Assembly: GCA_963575745.1 (NCBI GenBank)
Contig: CAUYUJ010017915.1
Location: forward strand, 325,025 to 389,024
Origin: Prorocentrum cordatum
Taxonomy: Eukaryota; Sar; Dinophyceae; Prorocentrales; Prorocentraceae
Reading direction: 5' to 3'
DNA: 64,000 nt
Position numbers and translations under genes: made by a program. Below, piece after piece: positions 42,380 through 53,817 of the stretch. Positions within the stretch are counted from its first letter, which is position 1, and the number at the start of each line of letters is the position of its first letter. The notes under the pieces were generated by a model. It did not search any database and was not told where the DNA came from. It worked only from the letters and a program-made list of their open reading frames with translations.

Positions 42380-43210
42380 GAACCAGAACTGGCCACAACA
42401 ATAACAGCAGCAGCATTTGAACAACAACTATCCGCAGCCAACTTCTATGTCGTCGGATCCGCCCGCAAAGGCACGGCGGAAGAAGCCACTTCAAAGTTTG
42501 TCGAACATCCACATCAAGGGAGCCTGACACGTATCGGGGGAACGCAAGACCCGAGTAAGCCGGACATCGGGTTTGCCGACGTTTTTTTGACGAGCGCGTC
42601 CTGGATTTTGACCGTCCAGTTTTCGTGGGGTGTCTGCAGCGGGAGCTCGCGTCAAATTTCAGATTGGGCCTCGTCATTTTTATGATGGCCCCGTCGGGCC
42701 AACCCGAGTCCCCTGTACCCGAGTCTTACGTCTCCCCGAACGTAGGGCGGACAGGTCCCCCCCACCTACTTACGGAATCGCCCACTGTACGGCGGATCCG
42801 ACGCCAGGGGTCCAGAGGTCGCGGAGCTGCTTTTTTGAGTGGAGCATGGGCTTTGGGCATCCGCCGTCCTCCTCGGTGGCTTCGGGGGGCCCCCCATGAG
42901 CCTCCGGAGGCCTGCATGGGGCTCGGCGTACGACGCTCGTGGCCGGGCCCTCTTGTCGGTGAGGAGGGCGGTGGCGAGGGTGGAGGCATCGAGGCTCGAG
43001 TGTCTTGCCAGGATGGATGCGGCAAGGTGGGATTTTCAGGTCAAGGACGTGCCCAGCGACATCACCGCTGTCAAAAGGAACCGCCCCGCATCGGCGCAGC
43101 TGCTGCACAACGTTCCACCGCTGGTCAGAGAGTCTTACGACGCCTTGAGCCCCATTTGGAACAGCGACCTCCATCAGTCTGTGCAGCCGTTGCGCAATGT
43201 GGCATTGTAG
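42380..43210 (+). CDS. open frames of unknown function
   Basis: A plus-strand frame without an ATG is open from about 42,380 to 42,682 (LSAANFYVVGSARKGTAEE). Another (42839-43210) reads RVEASRLECLARMDAARWDF and VRESYDALSPIWNSDLHQSV before its stop. The minus strand is open in the same place. Balanced composition suggests part of this is or was coding, but no domain, start or splice model could be set. Confidence 0.2.
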
Positions 43211-44279
43211 TGATACGTTTGGAGGAGACCTGCTGCGAGCCCAGTATGAAAAATGCAACGGTCTCCATCCGTGTAACTGGTGGACGCAATTGAGAAGAAT
43301 GCGCGCAGCGCCAAGGCGGGAGCCACCTGTTGAAAAAGATTGACCCTCCGTCCGTGTAGCGGGTTGAAGCTTTTACGACGAGTTGTGCATTGTTTTCAGG
43401 CGAGAGCAACGTTTTGGAGACGCTGGTCCCTCCATCCGTACCATTTGGAAGTGTTGACGGCGAATGTGCGCGGCCCTATAGCGAGAGCCGCATTCTGAAA
43501 ACGACCAGCCTTCCATCTGTGTGCCTGTTTGTTGCTCGCTGCACTCAGGAGAGAAACATGAATATTCGAGTGAATGCGTTTTACGCAAGTCTCAGCCGAA
43601 ACGCCATGCCAGGTATGGACACGCCTAGTGGTGCTACAGGGATGAGTTATTTGAGAAGGGTGGGGGAGGAGGAGGAGGAGGAGGAGGAGGAGGAGGAGGA
43701 GGAGGAGGAGGAGGGAGGATGGAAGGTATGATGAGAAGAGGGGACCAGTGGTCACGATGATGCGCGAGGAAGAGAATGAGTGAGATGATAACGATGGTGA
43801 TGACGACGAGGGTGATCATGACGATGAATGTGATGACGATTCTGCTGCTGATGATGACGATGATGATGAGAAGTGATAGTAGAAGGATGGCAAAGGAGGT
43901 ACGACTGAGGAGCAGGAGGAAGAGGAACAGGGAGGATCTCGATCCCAACTTGACATCCTCGTCATCTTCATTCGTAATGACAATCCCCCAGCATACACAT
44001 ACGCTCGAAATGACCTCCCAGGGTCTGCGCAGAAATTCTCTGGTCCACCACCACCACCGCCCAACACCAACACAGCGACATGGGTATGGCTGAAGACTCG
44101 CTGAATCTGGCGGATCACGATGGGGACGTGACAGTGTCAGCACCGTGTGCCTCCACACAACAGGCAGTATTTCTGATGATCGATGCAGCATTACGGACAC
44201 GCGTAGCGTCATGTTTCGCCCCAGGTGCAGCCGACGGAGGACGAGCACGAGCAGCAGGAGGACAAGGAGGCGGAGGAGG
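43211..44279. repeat. unassigned, with about 100-bp degenerate repeat and microsatellites
   Basis: TCCATCCGT(G)T recurs at about 43,264, 43,340, 43,430 and 43,512 in similar surroundings. (GGA)n at 43,665-43,715; GATGA-type repeat at 43,770-43,875. Confidence 0.5.
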
Positions 44280-44500
44280 TACTTCAAATGCCTTATTAAT
44301 CGTCCCCTGGTCCGGTTTTTCAAGTCGCCTTTTTTGTAACTGGAGGGGTCTGGTTCATTAGGGCGCTTTCTTCGGATTGGAGCTTAGGGGGTCCAGTGTA
44401 TCAAGGCGCCCCGTCGAAGAGGGGTGTCCGGAATATTAGTTCGCATTTGGAGGGGGGTCCGCCTTTTTAGGGGGGGTCGATTAGTAAGGGATTTGGAGTA
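44280..44500. mobile_element. MITE family B, copy 5
   Basis: TACTTCAAATGCCTTATTAA at left and GATTAGTAAGGGATTTGGAGTA at right; full interior. With copies 1, 2 and 4 it defines a terminal inverted repeat of about 25 bp beginning TA. Confidence 0.8.
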
Positions 44501-44718
44501 AGAGGGAGGAGGATGGGGGAGGCGCCGATGCAGCTGCCGGTGGCCACCCAGCCTGGCCAGCCAGAGTTCCCCGCGATCGACGTCGAGGCCGGTGGGCTCT
44601 CTCGCGATGTTTTTTTCCGCAGCGCGCCAGAGACATCATTCAGCAGGGGAAAAACGCAGACTCAATGAATCGTCGATTCCCCAGAAAATATAGGAAAATA
44701 TTGGAGGTGGGGGGGAAG

Positions 44719-44953
44719 TCAAGCAGTGGCGAAGCGTCCTGGCTCGCCTACAGGCCTACCAAACAATGTTCTAATAACCTTTTGTGGTCTGCGCGAAATG
44801 TTCTTAGAACATTTCTGGTCGGGACCGTCTTGATGTAATAACATCGGGTTCAGGTTCTAAGAACATTGTTTTTGCTCTTAGAACATGTTTAGGTTCTGAG
44901 AACATGTCGTGGTAGGCCTATAGGAATGCCGGGACGGTCGGTCCCTGCTCAAG
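44719..44953. mobile_element. MITE family C, copy 4
   Basis: The clearest copy: TCAAGCAGTGGCGAAGCGTC..CAGGCCTACCAAACAATGTTCT on the left pairs with AGAACATGTCGTGGTAGGCC..CGGGACGGTCGGTCCCTGCT on the right, an imperfect inverted repeat of about 55 bp. Confidence 0.8.
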
Positions 44954-45159
44954 GAATACGAAAACCCATGAATCAGGGAGAATATGGGGAATCCTGGGAT
45001 TTGTGTGTATTCATTTGCGTGTCCCTGGGGACCCTCAATCATCCCGGATCCGATCGCGCAGGTCTGCAGGGGCGGGGGGCTGCGCGGCGTTGGGGCGGGG
45101 GAGGGCCGGGATGTGTTGGGAGCCCCCCCTCCCCCCCACAGGGATGATGATCAGGCGAT

Positions 45160-45312
45160 CGCAAACATGGATCAAGGGGGCGTGGATTAGCGACGGGCCG
45201 CCGAGCGAGGCGGCACCGTCCGCATTCTGGGGAGGGCACCTCCCCCGATCCATGGATTTGGCGATCGCGCGCCAAATCCATGGATCGCTAATCCATGTTT
45301 GCGCGCCCCCGA
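45160..45312. mobile_element. fold-back element R with an 18-bp perfect stem
   Basis: CGATCCATGGATTTGGCG (45,246-45,263) is followed after 6 nt by its exact reverse complement (45,270-45,287). Outer arms GCAAACATGGATC and ATCCATGTTTGCGC also pair. Confidence 0.65.
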
Positions 45313-46700
45313 GATGAGAGGGACGTTCACTCAGCGTTATCAGCCACTCTGCCGCGAGGCGGTTCGTTGTCGTGGGTCGGCCTCAGCGGTTAGCAAGAGT
45401 ACGATGGACCACGGGGTATTGAGGGCGGTCGCACGCTTTGGTGGATGGGTTGGGCCCGATTTGTTTCTGATCGGCCTGTTCTTGTCTGGTCGGCTCTTGT
45501 GATCTGGCCTGGCTTGGTCGGGTGAAATGGTTCAGTTCGATTCCTGTGTTTTCGGGCCCTGACGTGGTCAAGTCTTGTGCTGTTGGCTCTTTTGAGGTCT
45601 GGCCTGGCTGCTCATTAAACGTGTCCGCAGTCGACAGGCGATGGCTCTGCGGACACAGGTGTGGCTTCTGCTTCTTCGGTGTGGTGTGTTATGGTTGGTA
45701 TGTTGGTGGATGTTTGCGTGATCTGATTTGGTCTCATCTGGCCTCGCATTCCGTTGTTATGGTCTTTTACGATTCCCTGACTGTTTCTTTGAACGTTGTC
45801 TCTGAAGGCCTTGGGCCCATCCCGCGAACGTGCCTGGGTTGCGGGTCAGAGTCATCAGGGATGCTTCTTGGGGTCTCTTGGGAGCGCTCTCGGGGGCCGT
45901 TTCGGAGCAGAATTGGGGCGTCTTGGGAGCCTCTGGGGGGCCTCTTGGGAGCCTCTTGGGGATCTCTTAGGGCTTCCTGGGGGCGTTGGGGTCTCGTGGG
46001 AGCTCTTTGCGGCCTCTTGGGGGCTTCTTGGGGCCTCCTGGGGGCTTCTCGTAGCCGAGAGCTCGAAATTTCCATTCGGATCCCCCTTTGGAGCCGTCTT
46101 GGGGGCCTCTGGGGCCATCCTGGGCGACTCTTGGGCCGTTTGGGGGCCATCTTGGAGGCCTCTTGGGGCGATCTTTGGGGCCTCCTGGGCCGTCCTGGGG
46201 CGTCGGAAGCCGAAAAGGCGAGAACGCCAGAATCGATCAAAAACCTGGGGAACAAGAATGTGTGATGCATCCTGGGAGGAAGGCGTCTCGGGGCGTCTCA
46301 GTGGGACCGACCGTTCGACGACTCGGGACCCCCTTTGGCAGTCTTTGGGGCCTCTTAGGGTCATCGTTTCCCGTCGTGCGGGGGGGGGGGCTCTCTTGGC
46401 GTCCCGAAAGCTCGGGCGACACACTCCAGCAGCGTTCGGGACCGCCCAGGACCGCCCGGGACACGGGGGGGTCAGGCCCATGAGAACATGCAAGAAACCA
46501 CAAACCTTTTGCCTCGCACAGCTGCATGAGCCTTTGGGCACCCCACTGCGTGCCGGCGGCACGATGGCGGACACTTATCGAGTGGCCTTCGGCCCATTCC
46601 GCTAGTGTCTGGGTTGTGGGTCAGACTCCTTAGGGGTGCTTCTTGGGGTCTCTTCGGAGGGCTCTCGGGCCGATCGTTGCCCCCCCCCCCCCCCTCCCCC
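45313..46700. repeat. unassigned, with GGGGCCTCTTGGG repeat
   Basis: 45,850-46,230 is the second longest block of this degenerate repeat; 45,440-45,620 repeats TCTGGCCTGGCT / GGTCGG. No gene supported. Confidence 0.55.
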
Positions 46701-47180
46701 AAGCCAGTGGATGTCGGGCTCCCGAGATCGGTGGCTCGTCGTTGCCCCCCAGCCTTGCTCCCCACCGTTGCCAGGAATCGTTGTCCCCCATCGTCGCCCC
46801 CTCCTCCTCCTCCTCCTACTCCTCCTCCTCCTCCTCCTCCTCCTCCTCCTCCTCCTCCTCAATCCTCCTCCTCCTCCTCCTCCTCCTCCTCCTCCTCCTC
46901 CTCCTCCTCCTCCTCCTCCTCCCCCGCCACTGCCTCCTCCTAATCCTCCTAATGCTCCTCCTCGCCCTCGTCCTCCTCCACTCTCTTCCCCCTCCCCTCC
47001 TCCTCCAGCTCCGCCTCCTATCGTTGCCCCCAGCCGTGTGAGGGTTGCCCGGCCCTCGCCGAGATCGGTGGCCCATCGTTGCCCCACACCGTTGCTCCCC
47101 ATCGTTGCCTCCCATTGTGGCCCTCCATCATTGCGCCCCTCCACCGATGCCCCCCATTGTTGCCACCCATCCTGACCCCC
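46701..47180. repeat. (CTC)n microsatellite and CATCGTTGCCCCC minisatellite
   Basis: (CTC)n at 46,800-46,925; CCCCATCGTTGCC variants at 46,735-46,800 and 47,020-47,190. Confidence 0.85.
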
Positions 47181-48019
47181 CATCGTGGCCACTCCAAAGT
47201 GTTTTCTCATAATCTGTTTTTTTCTGCATGGCTGTTAAGGGCATTCTGCCACCAGGGTGTCACATAGCGTGACCCGCTCGAATCGACTACTGTGAGGGAG
47301 GCTCGAGGAAATTGTATGAGCAAATGAAACTCAAGGGAACGAGCCACGCCATGAGGAATGTAGCGCGACCCCCGTCTTGGAAGCACTTCTCAGCCGCAAT
47401 ACGGGTCTAGTGTGCAGTGTTGGGAGCTTTTCGGGGATGTGGGCTCCTCTTGGGATCCCCTGCGGAGCGTGTGGATCGCCCCAGGGAAGCCTCTTGGTGA
47501 TCACCGCTGGTGTGGTTCGGTTGTATATAGGCAGCTGGGCTGTTAGAGGCCTCGGCCGCCTTGGGAGCCTCTTGGAAGCCTTCTTGGGACGTATTGGAGG
47601 CCTCGTGGAGGCTTTCTGGGCCGTCTAAGTATGGAAGCTCTTCGACGTCTCTTCGAGGTATCTTGGGTCATTTGGGGAGCCTCTTGGGGGCTAGAGCCAT
47701 CCTGGGAGCCCCTGGGATCAGACGGGCGGTGCCAGAGCAGTTTGCCATTTCAGGTAAAGGCATCATGATTTACGTCCCAGGTTTCGAACATCAGTGTTTC
47801 CAGCCTTACCTACGGAACCTACGGATCCGTGTTTCAGTGTATCAGTGTATCAGTGCATCCTGAACTTTCGAAAAAAACAGTGTATCAGTGTACCCATTGA
47901 ACCTCTACTACGACTGGCTTGCGGCCGTAAGATTTGTCTGCTGGGGTTTTGAATGGTCCCTCCGATGGCGATGGCTCACGCATTCGTGCTTTATTCTCTT
48001 GCACAGGGTGTCTAGAGCT
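47181..48019. other. unassigned DNA
   Basis: 47,440-47,720 carries the TTGGGGGCCTC motif; 47,825-47,900 repeats CAGTGTAT. No gene supported. Confidence 0.45.
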
Positions 48020-48900
48020 CCGACCACTTTATTTCGGCGTCGTCGCCCCCCCCCTCCCCAGCTGCCCAGTGCTGGTGCTGGTGCTGGTGCTGGTGCTGGT
48101 GCCGCTGCTGGTGCTGCTGGTGCTGGTGCTGGTGCTGGTGCTTGTGCTGGTGCCGCTGCTGGTGCTGGTGCTGCTGCTGGTGCTGCTGGTGCCGCTGCTG
48201 GTGCTGCTGGTGCTGCTGGTGCTGCTGCTGGTGCTGCTGCTGGTGCTGGTGCTGTTGCTGCTGGTGGTGGTGCTGCTGGTGGTGCTGCTGCTGGTGCTGG
48301 TGGTGCTGCTGCTGGTGCTACGGCTGCTGTTGCTGCTGTTGCTGGTGCTGCTGTTGCTGGTGGTGATGCTTCGGCGTCGCACCGCCCCCTCCGCCCCGAC
48401 CACTTTATTTCGGTGTCGGTCGCCCCCCCCCCCCCCCCATCTGCCCAGTGCCCTTCGCGTCGCCCGAACCCTCCGCCCCGACCACTTTATTTCGGCGTCG
48501 TCGCCCCCCGCCCCCCCCCCAGCTGCCCAGTGCCCTTCGGCGTCGCACAGCCCCTTCCGCCCCGACCACTTTATTTCGGCGTCGTCGCCCCCCCCCCCCT
48601 CCCCAGCTGCCCAGTGCGCTTCGGCGTCGCACCGCCCCCTCCGCCCCGACCACTTTATTTCGGCGTCGTCGCCCCCCCCCCTTCCCAGCTGCCCAGTGCC
48701 CTTCGGCGTCGCACAGCCCCTTCCGCCCCGACTACTTTATTTCGGCGTCGTCGCCCCCCTTCCCCCTCCCCAGCTGCCCAGTGCCCCTCGGCGTCGTCGC
48801 ACCGCCCCCTCCGCCCCGACCACTTTATTTCGGCGTCGTCGCCCCCCCCCCCTCCCCAGCTGCCCCGTGCCCTTCGGCGTCGCACCGCCCCCTCCGCCCC
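48020..48900. repeat. (GCTGGT)n tract inside an 84-bp satellite array, cut by an assembly gap
   Basis: GACCACTTTATTTCGGCGTC at about 48,020 and then at 48,398, 48,481, 48,565, 48,649, 48,730 and 48,819 gives a unit near 84 bp, each with a C-run, CAGCTGCCCAGTGCCCTTCG and CACCGCCCCCTCCGCC. 48,062-48,370 is GCTGGT/GCTGCT repeat inserted into the first unit. Confidence 0.9.
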
Positions 48901-49000
48901 NNNNNNNNNNNNNNNNNNNNNNNNNNNNNNNNNNNNNNNNNNNNNNNNNNNNNNNNNNNNNNNNNNNNNNNNNNNNNNNNNNNNNNNNNNNNNNNNNNNN
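48901..49000. other. assembly gap (100 N)
   Basis: Exactly 100 Ns replace unresolved sequence in the 84-bp array; the real size is unknown. Confidence 1.
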
Positions 49001-49124
49001 GTGTGAAACAATCGCGACGTCGGGGGTCTGGGTCTGACCGTAGACACGCCAACGGCGACGTAGGGAACTCACCAGAAAATAACAGAACAAAACCACCACC
49101 ACCACCTGCGGGCAATCTTTATAT
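49001..49124. mobile_element. family F right-end fragment and spacer
   Basis: 49,001-49,033 reads GTGTGAAACAATCGCGACGT then CGGGGGTCTGGG, the right end of family F; its left part is lost in the gap. Confidence 0.5.
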
Positions 49125-49291
49125 CCACATCCAGTACGTCCTGGACTTTCTCGGAAGGGGCGCCGCAAGGCCGAGGCGCACTGGACTTTGATAAAAAGTG
49201 AAGCCGCCGGGGGCCAGAATGTTATCCATAGCCAGTGCGCCTCGGGTTTCCGGGGCAGAGAGCCCGAGTCTCCAAGCGGCAGCGGATGTGG
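49125..49291. mobile_element. fold-back element U
   Basis: CCACATCC at left and GGATGTGG at right, with CGAGGCGCACTGG facing CCAGTGCGCCTCG inside. 167 bp; single copy here. Confidence 0.6.
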
Positions 49292-49464
49292 ACCCAAGTC
49301 TTGCCCGCACCACCAGCCAGGGGAGCTGGCCGCGTCCCCTCCCCGAGCCGGTGGCATGTGTCTCCTGGGCGCGCCCCCGGGGAGTGCCACCAGCTCGGCC
49401 CCGGGGGTGGGGGGGGTCTTTGGGAGCGGAATTCTATGGAGTTCTGGTGGTGGTGGCTGGTGGT
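49292..49464. other. spacer, nothing recognised
   Basis: GC-rich, unassigned. Confidence 0.5.
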
Positions 49465-49500
49465 TGTTTGTGGAGGAGGAGGAGGAGGAGGAGGAGGAGG

Positions 49501-49590
<90 letters not shown>
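49465..49590. repeat. (GGA)n to (GGAGCA)n microsatellite
   Basis: Pure GGA switches to about 14 copies of the hexamer AGGAGC at about 49,501. Confidence 0.95.
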
Positions 49591-49834
49591 AGTGGCTCTC
49601 TGCGCTCCAAGTAGTAATGGCGATGTAGGTTTCGTTGCTGTCGTAGGTGGGGGCAGTTCGTGGCCGACCCGATTGTAGGGAAGCGCTGCTCGTGCTTTCC
49701 TGCAGCCTGTTCTGCGCGAGTTCGACGTCGCGGGAGCCAGATTCCCTAACATCCCCGTTGACGAACACCGCCGTTAGTGTGGCCCTGGTCTAAGAAGCGA
49801 GCGTGCTTCTGAGCAGCCCTCCTGCCTCCCGCCT

Positions 49835-50205
49835 GCCCCCCCCCTCCTCCTCCTTCCTCCTCCTCCCTCCTCCTCCCTCCTGCCCATCCTCCTCCTCCGC
49901 TCCTCCCCTCCTCTCCACCCTCCTCCTCCTCTGTTCCTCCTTCCTCCTCCTCCTCTTCCTCCTCCTCCTCCTCCTTCGCTTGCTCCTTAACCTGTCCAGC
50001 TCCTCTCCTCTCCTCATCCTCCACCTCCTTCCTCCTCCTCCTTCACCTCCTCCTCCTCCTCCTCCCTCCTCCTCTCCTCCTGCTGCTGGCTCATGCTCCT
50101 TTCCTGTTTCCTCCTCCTCCTCCTCCTCCTCCCCTCCTCCTCCTCCTCCTTCTCCTCCTCCTCCTCCTCCTCCTCCTCCTCCTCCTCCTCCTCCTCCTCC
50201 TCCCC
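49835..50205. repeat. (CTC)n pyrimidine tract
   Basis: About 370 bp of CTC/CCT with few interruptions. Confidence 0.95.
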
Positions 50206-50347
50206 CACCCTGCGCGTTCGACCGACTCTGGCGGGCCTTCCTCTCAATCGGCGTGCGCGCGCCGCCGATCTGAAGCCACCCTGCGCGTTCGACCGACTCT
50301 GGCGGGCCTTCCTCTCAATCGGCGTGCGCGCGCCGCCGATCTGAAGC
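50206..50347. repeat. 71-bp tandem duplication
   Basis: Two adjacent copies beginning CACCCTGCGCGTTCGACCGA and ending CGCCGATCTGAAGC are identical in the sequence given. Confidence 0.9.
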
Positions 50348-52220
50348 CATTGCCCTCGAACGACGGGCCCCGCGGAGCAGAAACATCGGCCACGCACAGG
50401 GGGGGAGGGGCTATGGGGGAGGGGTGGAGGCTTCTTAGACGCACCCTGCTTCTCAGGGGGCGCGGGCCTTGTATGTAGATGCAGGGCTGGCGCCTTCTGA
50501 GAAGCAGCCTCCTCCTCCTCAGAGGCCTCCCCCCCCCCTCCGTCCCCCCCCGTGTGCGCGCCGCCCAAAATTGAGGATCATGCCCCTGGCAGGACCGAGG
50601 AGGAGGACGAGGAGGAGGAGGAGGAGGCTCTAGGACGGAGCCTCCTCGGACGAGCAAGGCCGGGAAGTTTGGCGCAGCATGCCGCGCCGCCGACTCTGGC
50701 CCACCACGCCTCCGCGCCTGGCCACACCACGCCTCGGCGCGACGCGCTGCCCCGGCCCCCGAGGGGCGCGCCGTCCACTCGCAGGGCTCTGCGCGTCGCA
50801 AGGGGCCGCAGCCGCGATCGCGCGGAGCGAGAGCTCCGGACCTGCCCCGGGAGGCCTCTCCAGGGGCGGCCCCGAGGGGGCCCCGTGGACGGCCCAGAGA
50901 GGCCCCCCAGGGCCCACGCCGCCCCATTGACAACAGATTCGAACCCTTGCACGTTCGAGGGAGATTCTAAACCACCCCCGCGCCCCCGGCATCAATGTTG
51001 ATCTCAGTAGAGGCGGTGCTTTTGGGTTGGAATGTTTCTGTCCACTCACGCCCCCCACGTCGCCACGCCATCCACATTAATTTCGGGGGGTCTGTGGGGC
51101 ATCTTGGGCAACAGGGTTCGAATACAATGTCCATGTACGGTCACCCCCCCCCTTCTCCCCTCGCGTCGTGGCGGACATCAGCGACGGGAGCACGACGCCA
51201 GCTGCACGCAGCTGGTGTCGGCCCTGAAGCCGGGCCTCCCTTCTCCCTCCCACTTTCCCACCTCCCCACGCCCTTCCCGCCCCGGAGTGACGCGACCACC
51301 GCGCCCCCAGCAGCCCCGACCGCCGCCGAGCGCGCAGTGGCCTCTTCCGCCGAAAACGATCGCGGCGGCCAGGAAAAACAATAGCGGGTCGCAGGGAGAG
51401 CGAGGAGAGAGGGGAGGAGCGGCGGTGTGGAGAGGAGCGAGGGGACGGGCGAAGGGGGGATGGAGAGGATAGAGGGCGAGGAGAGACGCGGAGAGTGATA
51501 AGAGGAGGCGGGAGGAGGGATGGATGCGAGAGAAGGCAGGGGTTGAGCCGCAGTGCCTGATACAGTACGAGTGCCCAACACAAGAGGGCCGGCACAAAGA
51601 GTGGATGCTCTCCGCCCCCGAGGCCTCCTCGCCGTGGTCAAAAGCCCAAGGGAGGCTTCCGCCTCATCTCCCTCCACCTCCTCCGCCTCCTTCTCTCTAT
51701 CCGACATCGCCTCTTCTTCTCTCATAATTTGTCTTCTTCTGTTTCTTTTCTTCTTCCCCTTCCTTCATGTCCTTCAGTCCGGGTGCGCGCTCTCCTGACT
51801 TCTCGGTGGTGAACAGCCACGTTTGCGGCCACAGGGGCAGCCTCATCTTACGAGCAGCGAGTGGCTGCTCTGATGGAGCGTGTGTGCTGGCGAATCCTCC
51901 CGCAGAGGTTCGTTATTCTAGCTTGTGCTAGGCATTTAGTTCCGTGCACTCTCCCCCCTCTGGGGCATCCCATTCTATGTTATTCAATTGTACCCCATTG
52001 CATTATTATTCCTCCTCTTCCTCCTCCGCCTCTATACCCAATCTCCGCCTCGACATCCTGCTCATCATTGAAGATCGCAGTTTGCTGATCACGTTTTTTA
52101 TGTGTGGTTTGCTCCGTCCAGGCCTCCGGGTGCTCTTGTCGCCGCAGCTAGTTGGGTCCGCCCGCCTTGACATGTTCTGGCCCTGGGCGCAACCCTGGGG
52201 AGGTCAAGGGGCCGCTTCTT
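50348..52220. other. unassigned GC-rich DNA
   Basis: 50,490-50,530 holds CTTCTGAGAAG motifs. 51,390-51,520 is purine-rich. No gene supported. Confidence 0.5.
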
Positions 52221-52620
52221 GAGCGGAGGAGGAGGAGGACGAGCCAGAGAAGGAGGAGGAGGAGCCGGAGGAGGACGAGCAGAAGGAGGAGGAGGAGGAG
52301 GAGGAGGAGGAGGAGCAAGAGGGTGAGCCTTCCCCGACGCTGGCTCGGAGGAGGGTCTTCAAGGGCGCCATCTATCATCAGGAGATCAGCAGCTCTGAGC
52401 TCTGAGGAGGAGGAGGAGGAAGAGGAGGAGGAGGAGGAGGAGGAGGAGGAGGAGGAGGAGGAGGAGGAGGGGGAGGAGGACATGGAGGAGGAGGGCAGGG
52501 AGGATGAGGAGGAGGAGATGGATGAGGAGGAGGAGGAGGAGGAGGAGGAGGAGGAGGAGGAGGATCAGGTGGTGGAGGAGGAGGAGAAGAAGCAGCAGGA
52601 GGACATGGAGGAGGAGACTC
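52221..52620. repeat. (GGA)n microsatellite with a short unique island
   Basis: 52,225-52,320 and 52,405-52,620 are GGA; 52,322-52,404 is unique. Confidence 0.95.
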
Positions 52621-53649
52621 GCTCTCCTCTCCCCTCCCCACCCCTCCTCCATGCCTTCCCCCCGTCCTCTCTTTCTGCTCGATAGGGCATGGGTCTCTCG
52701 GGCGCACCCTCTGCGACTAGCCACTAGCCGCATGCACTTGCTAGCAGCAGTGAGGCTTCGTGTTCTAGCATCCTGAGGACCCACCGGCCGCCTAAGCTTC
52801 CGACTCCGACTCCATACATGCGATGTCTTGATGATTGTTTCCGATTCCGATTCGCTCCGACTTGGGATTCCGAGTTGGGCTCCGATTTCTCATCGGAGGT
52901 CTACTGACCTGCCGATTTCCGCCGATCCGACTTCTGCCGACTCGACTGCTGATTTCTGTCGATCCGATTCATTTCGATCGCCAATCCGACTTGTCGACTC
53001 GATTGTGGGTTCTCCAGCCAGGCGGGCCCTCCGAATTGTGACGCCGAGGTCCTTGCAAAAATTTCGAAAAGTGATGTTCCCGAACAGATGGGTCCAGAGT
53101 CCTTCGAGGGAGGTTGGGGTTGGAAGGTGGAAGTACTGCTTTCATGCTTTTAAGCCGTCCAAGGCTTCAGCACACATTTTCGCACCACGTTCCTTCCACA
53201 GCCGGTTGCTGATCCAAGGACGCTGGGCCAGCGAGCTCACAAGCTTGGGGTAGGCGAGTCCAGGGCAGCCAGAACCTCCTTTTTGTCGCGTTTGCTCGAT
53301 TGTGTTTTTTAGCGGTGCAGGTGAACATATCGCTGTCATCCTCAAACGTCATGTTCCCCCAAACTGGGCCCGGAGTTCTCAGAGGAGTCTGGAAGAACAT
53401 CCAGAAAAATCAACCAATCCATCACAGCGCGCAAGAAGAGCATTCGAAAGCGTTGTTGGTCGACGAAGGGGGATCAAACAGAACCTGACATCAGGGATCA
53501 ACGTCGCAAACTTTTGGCCTCAGGAGGCCCCAGAGGCCAAACTCTGTGAATGACCTGCGGCGCGACTGTTGCTCAGCGCCGACGGGGGGTCGACGATTTG
53601 CGCTCGATCTGGGGAGGGAGGCGGGAGAGGGGCGAGTCAGATGCTCGGT
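52621..53649. repeat. unassigned, with degenerate TCCGA repeat
   Basis: 52,795-53,005 is dense in TCCGA(C/T)T variants. 53,006-53,649 is unassigned, lower-GC DNA with no recognisable gene. Confidence 0.5.
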
Positions 53650-53817
53650 CTGGGAACCTTCTTTGGGGCAACCTGGGGGATCTGTTGGACTCTGGTCCTC
53701 CTCTAGCTCGACCCAAGCTTGACTCAAGTTCGACTCGAGTGCGACTCAGGTCGACGGACGTTCGACGCAGCATCGGCGCGCGAGTGGAGCGAGCAGCTCC
53801 ATGAAGGTCCCCAGCAT
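53650..53817. mobile_element. MITE-like family G, copy 2
   Basis: GGGAACCTTCTTTGGGGC at left, GCTCCATGAAGGTCCCC at right; centre with degenerate TTCGACTCAAG repeats and the GCGAGTGGAGCGAG tail of copy 1. Confidence 0.6.
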
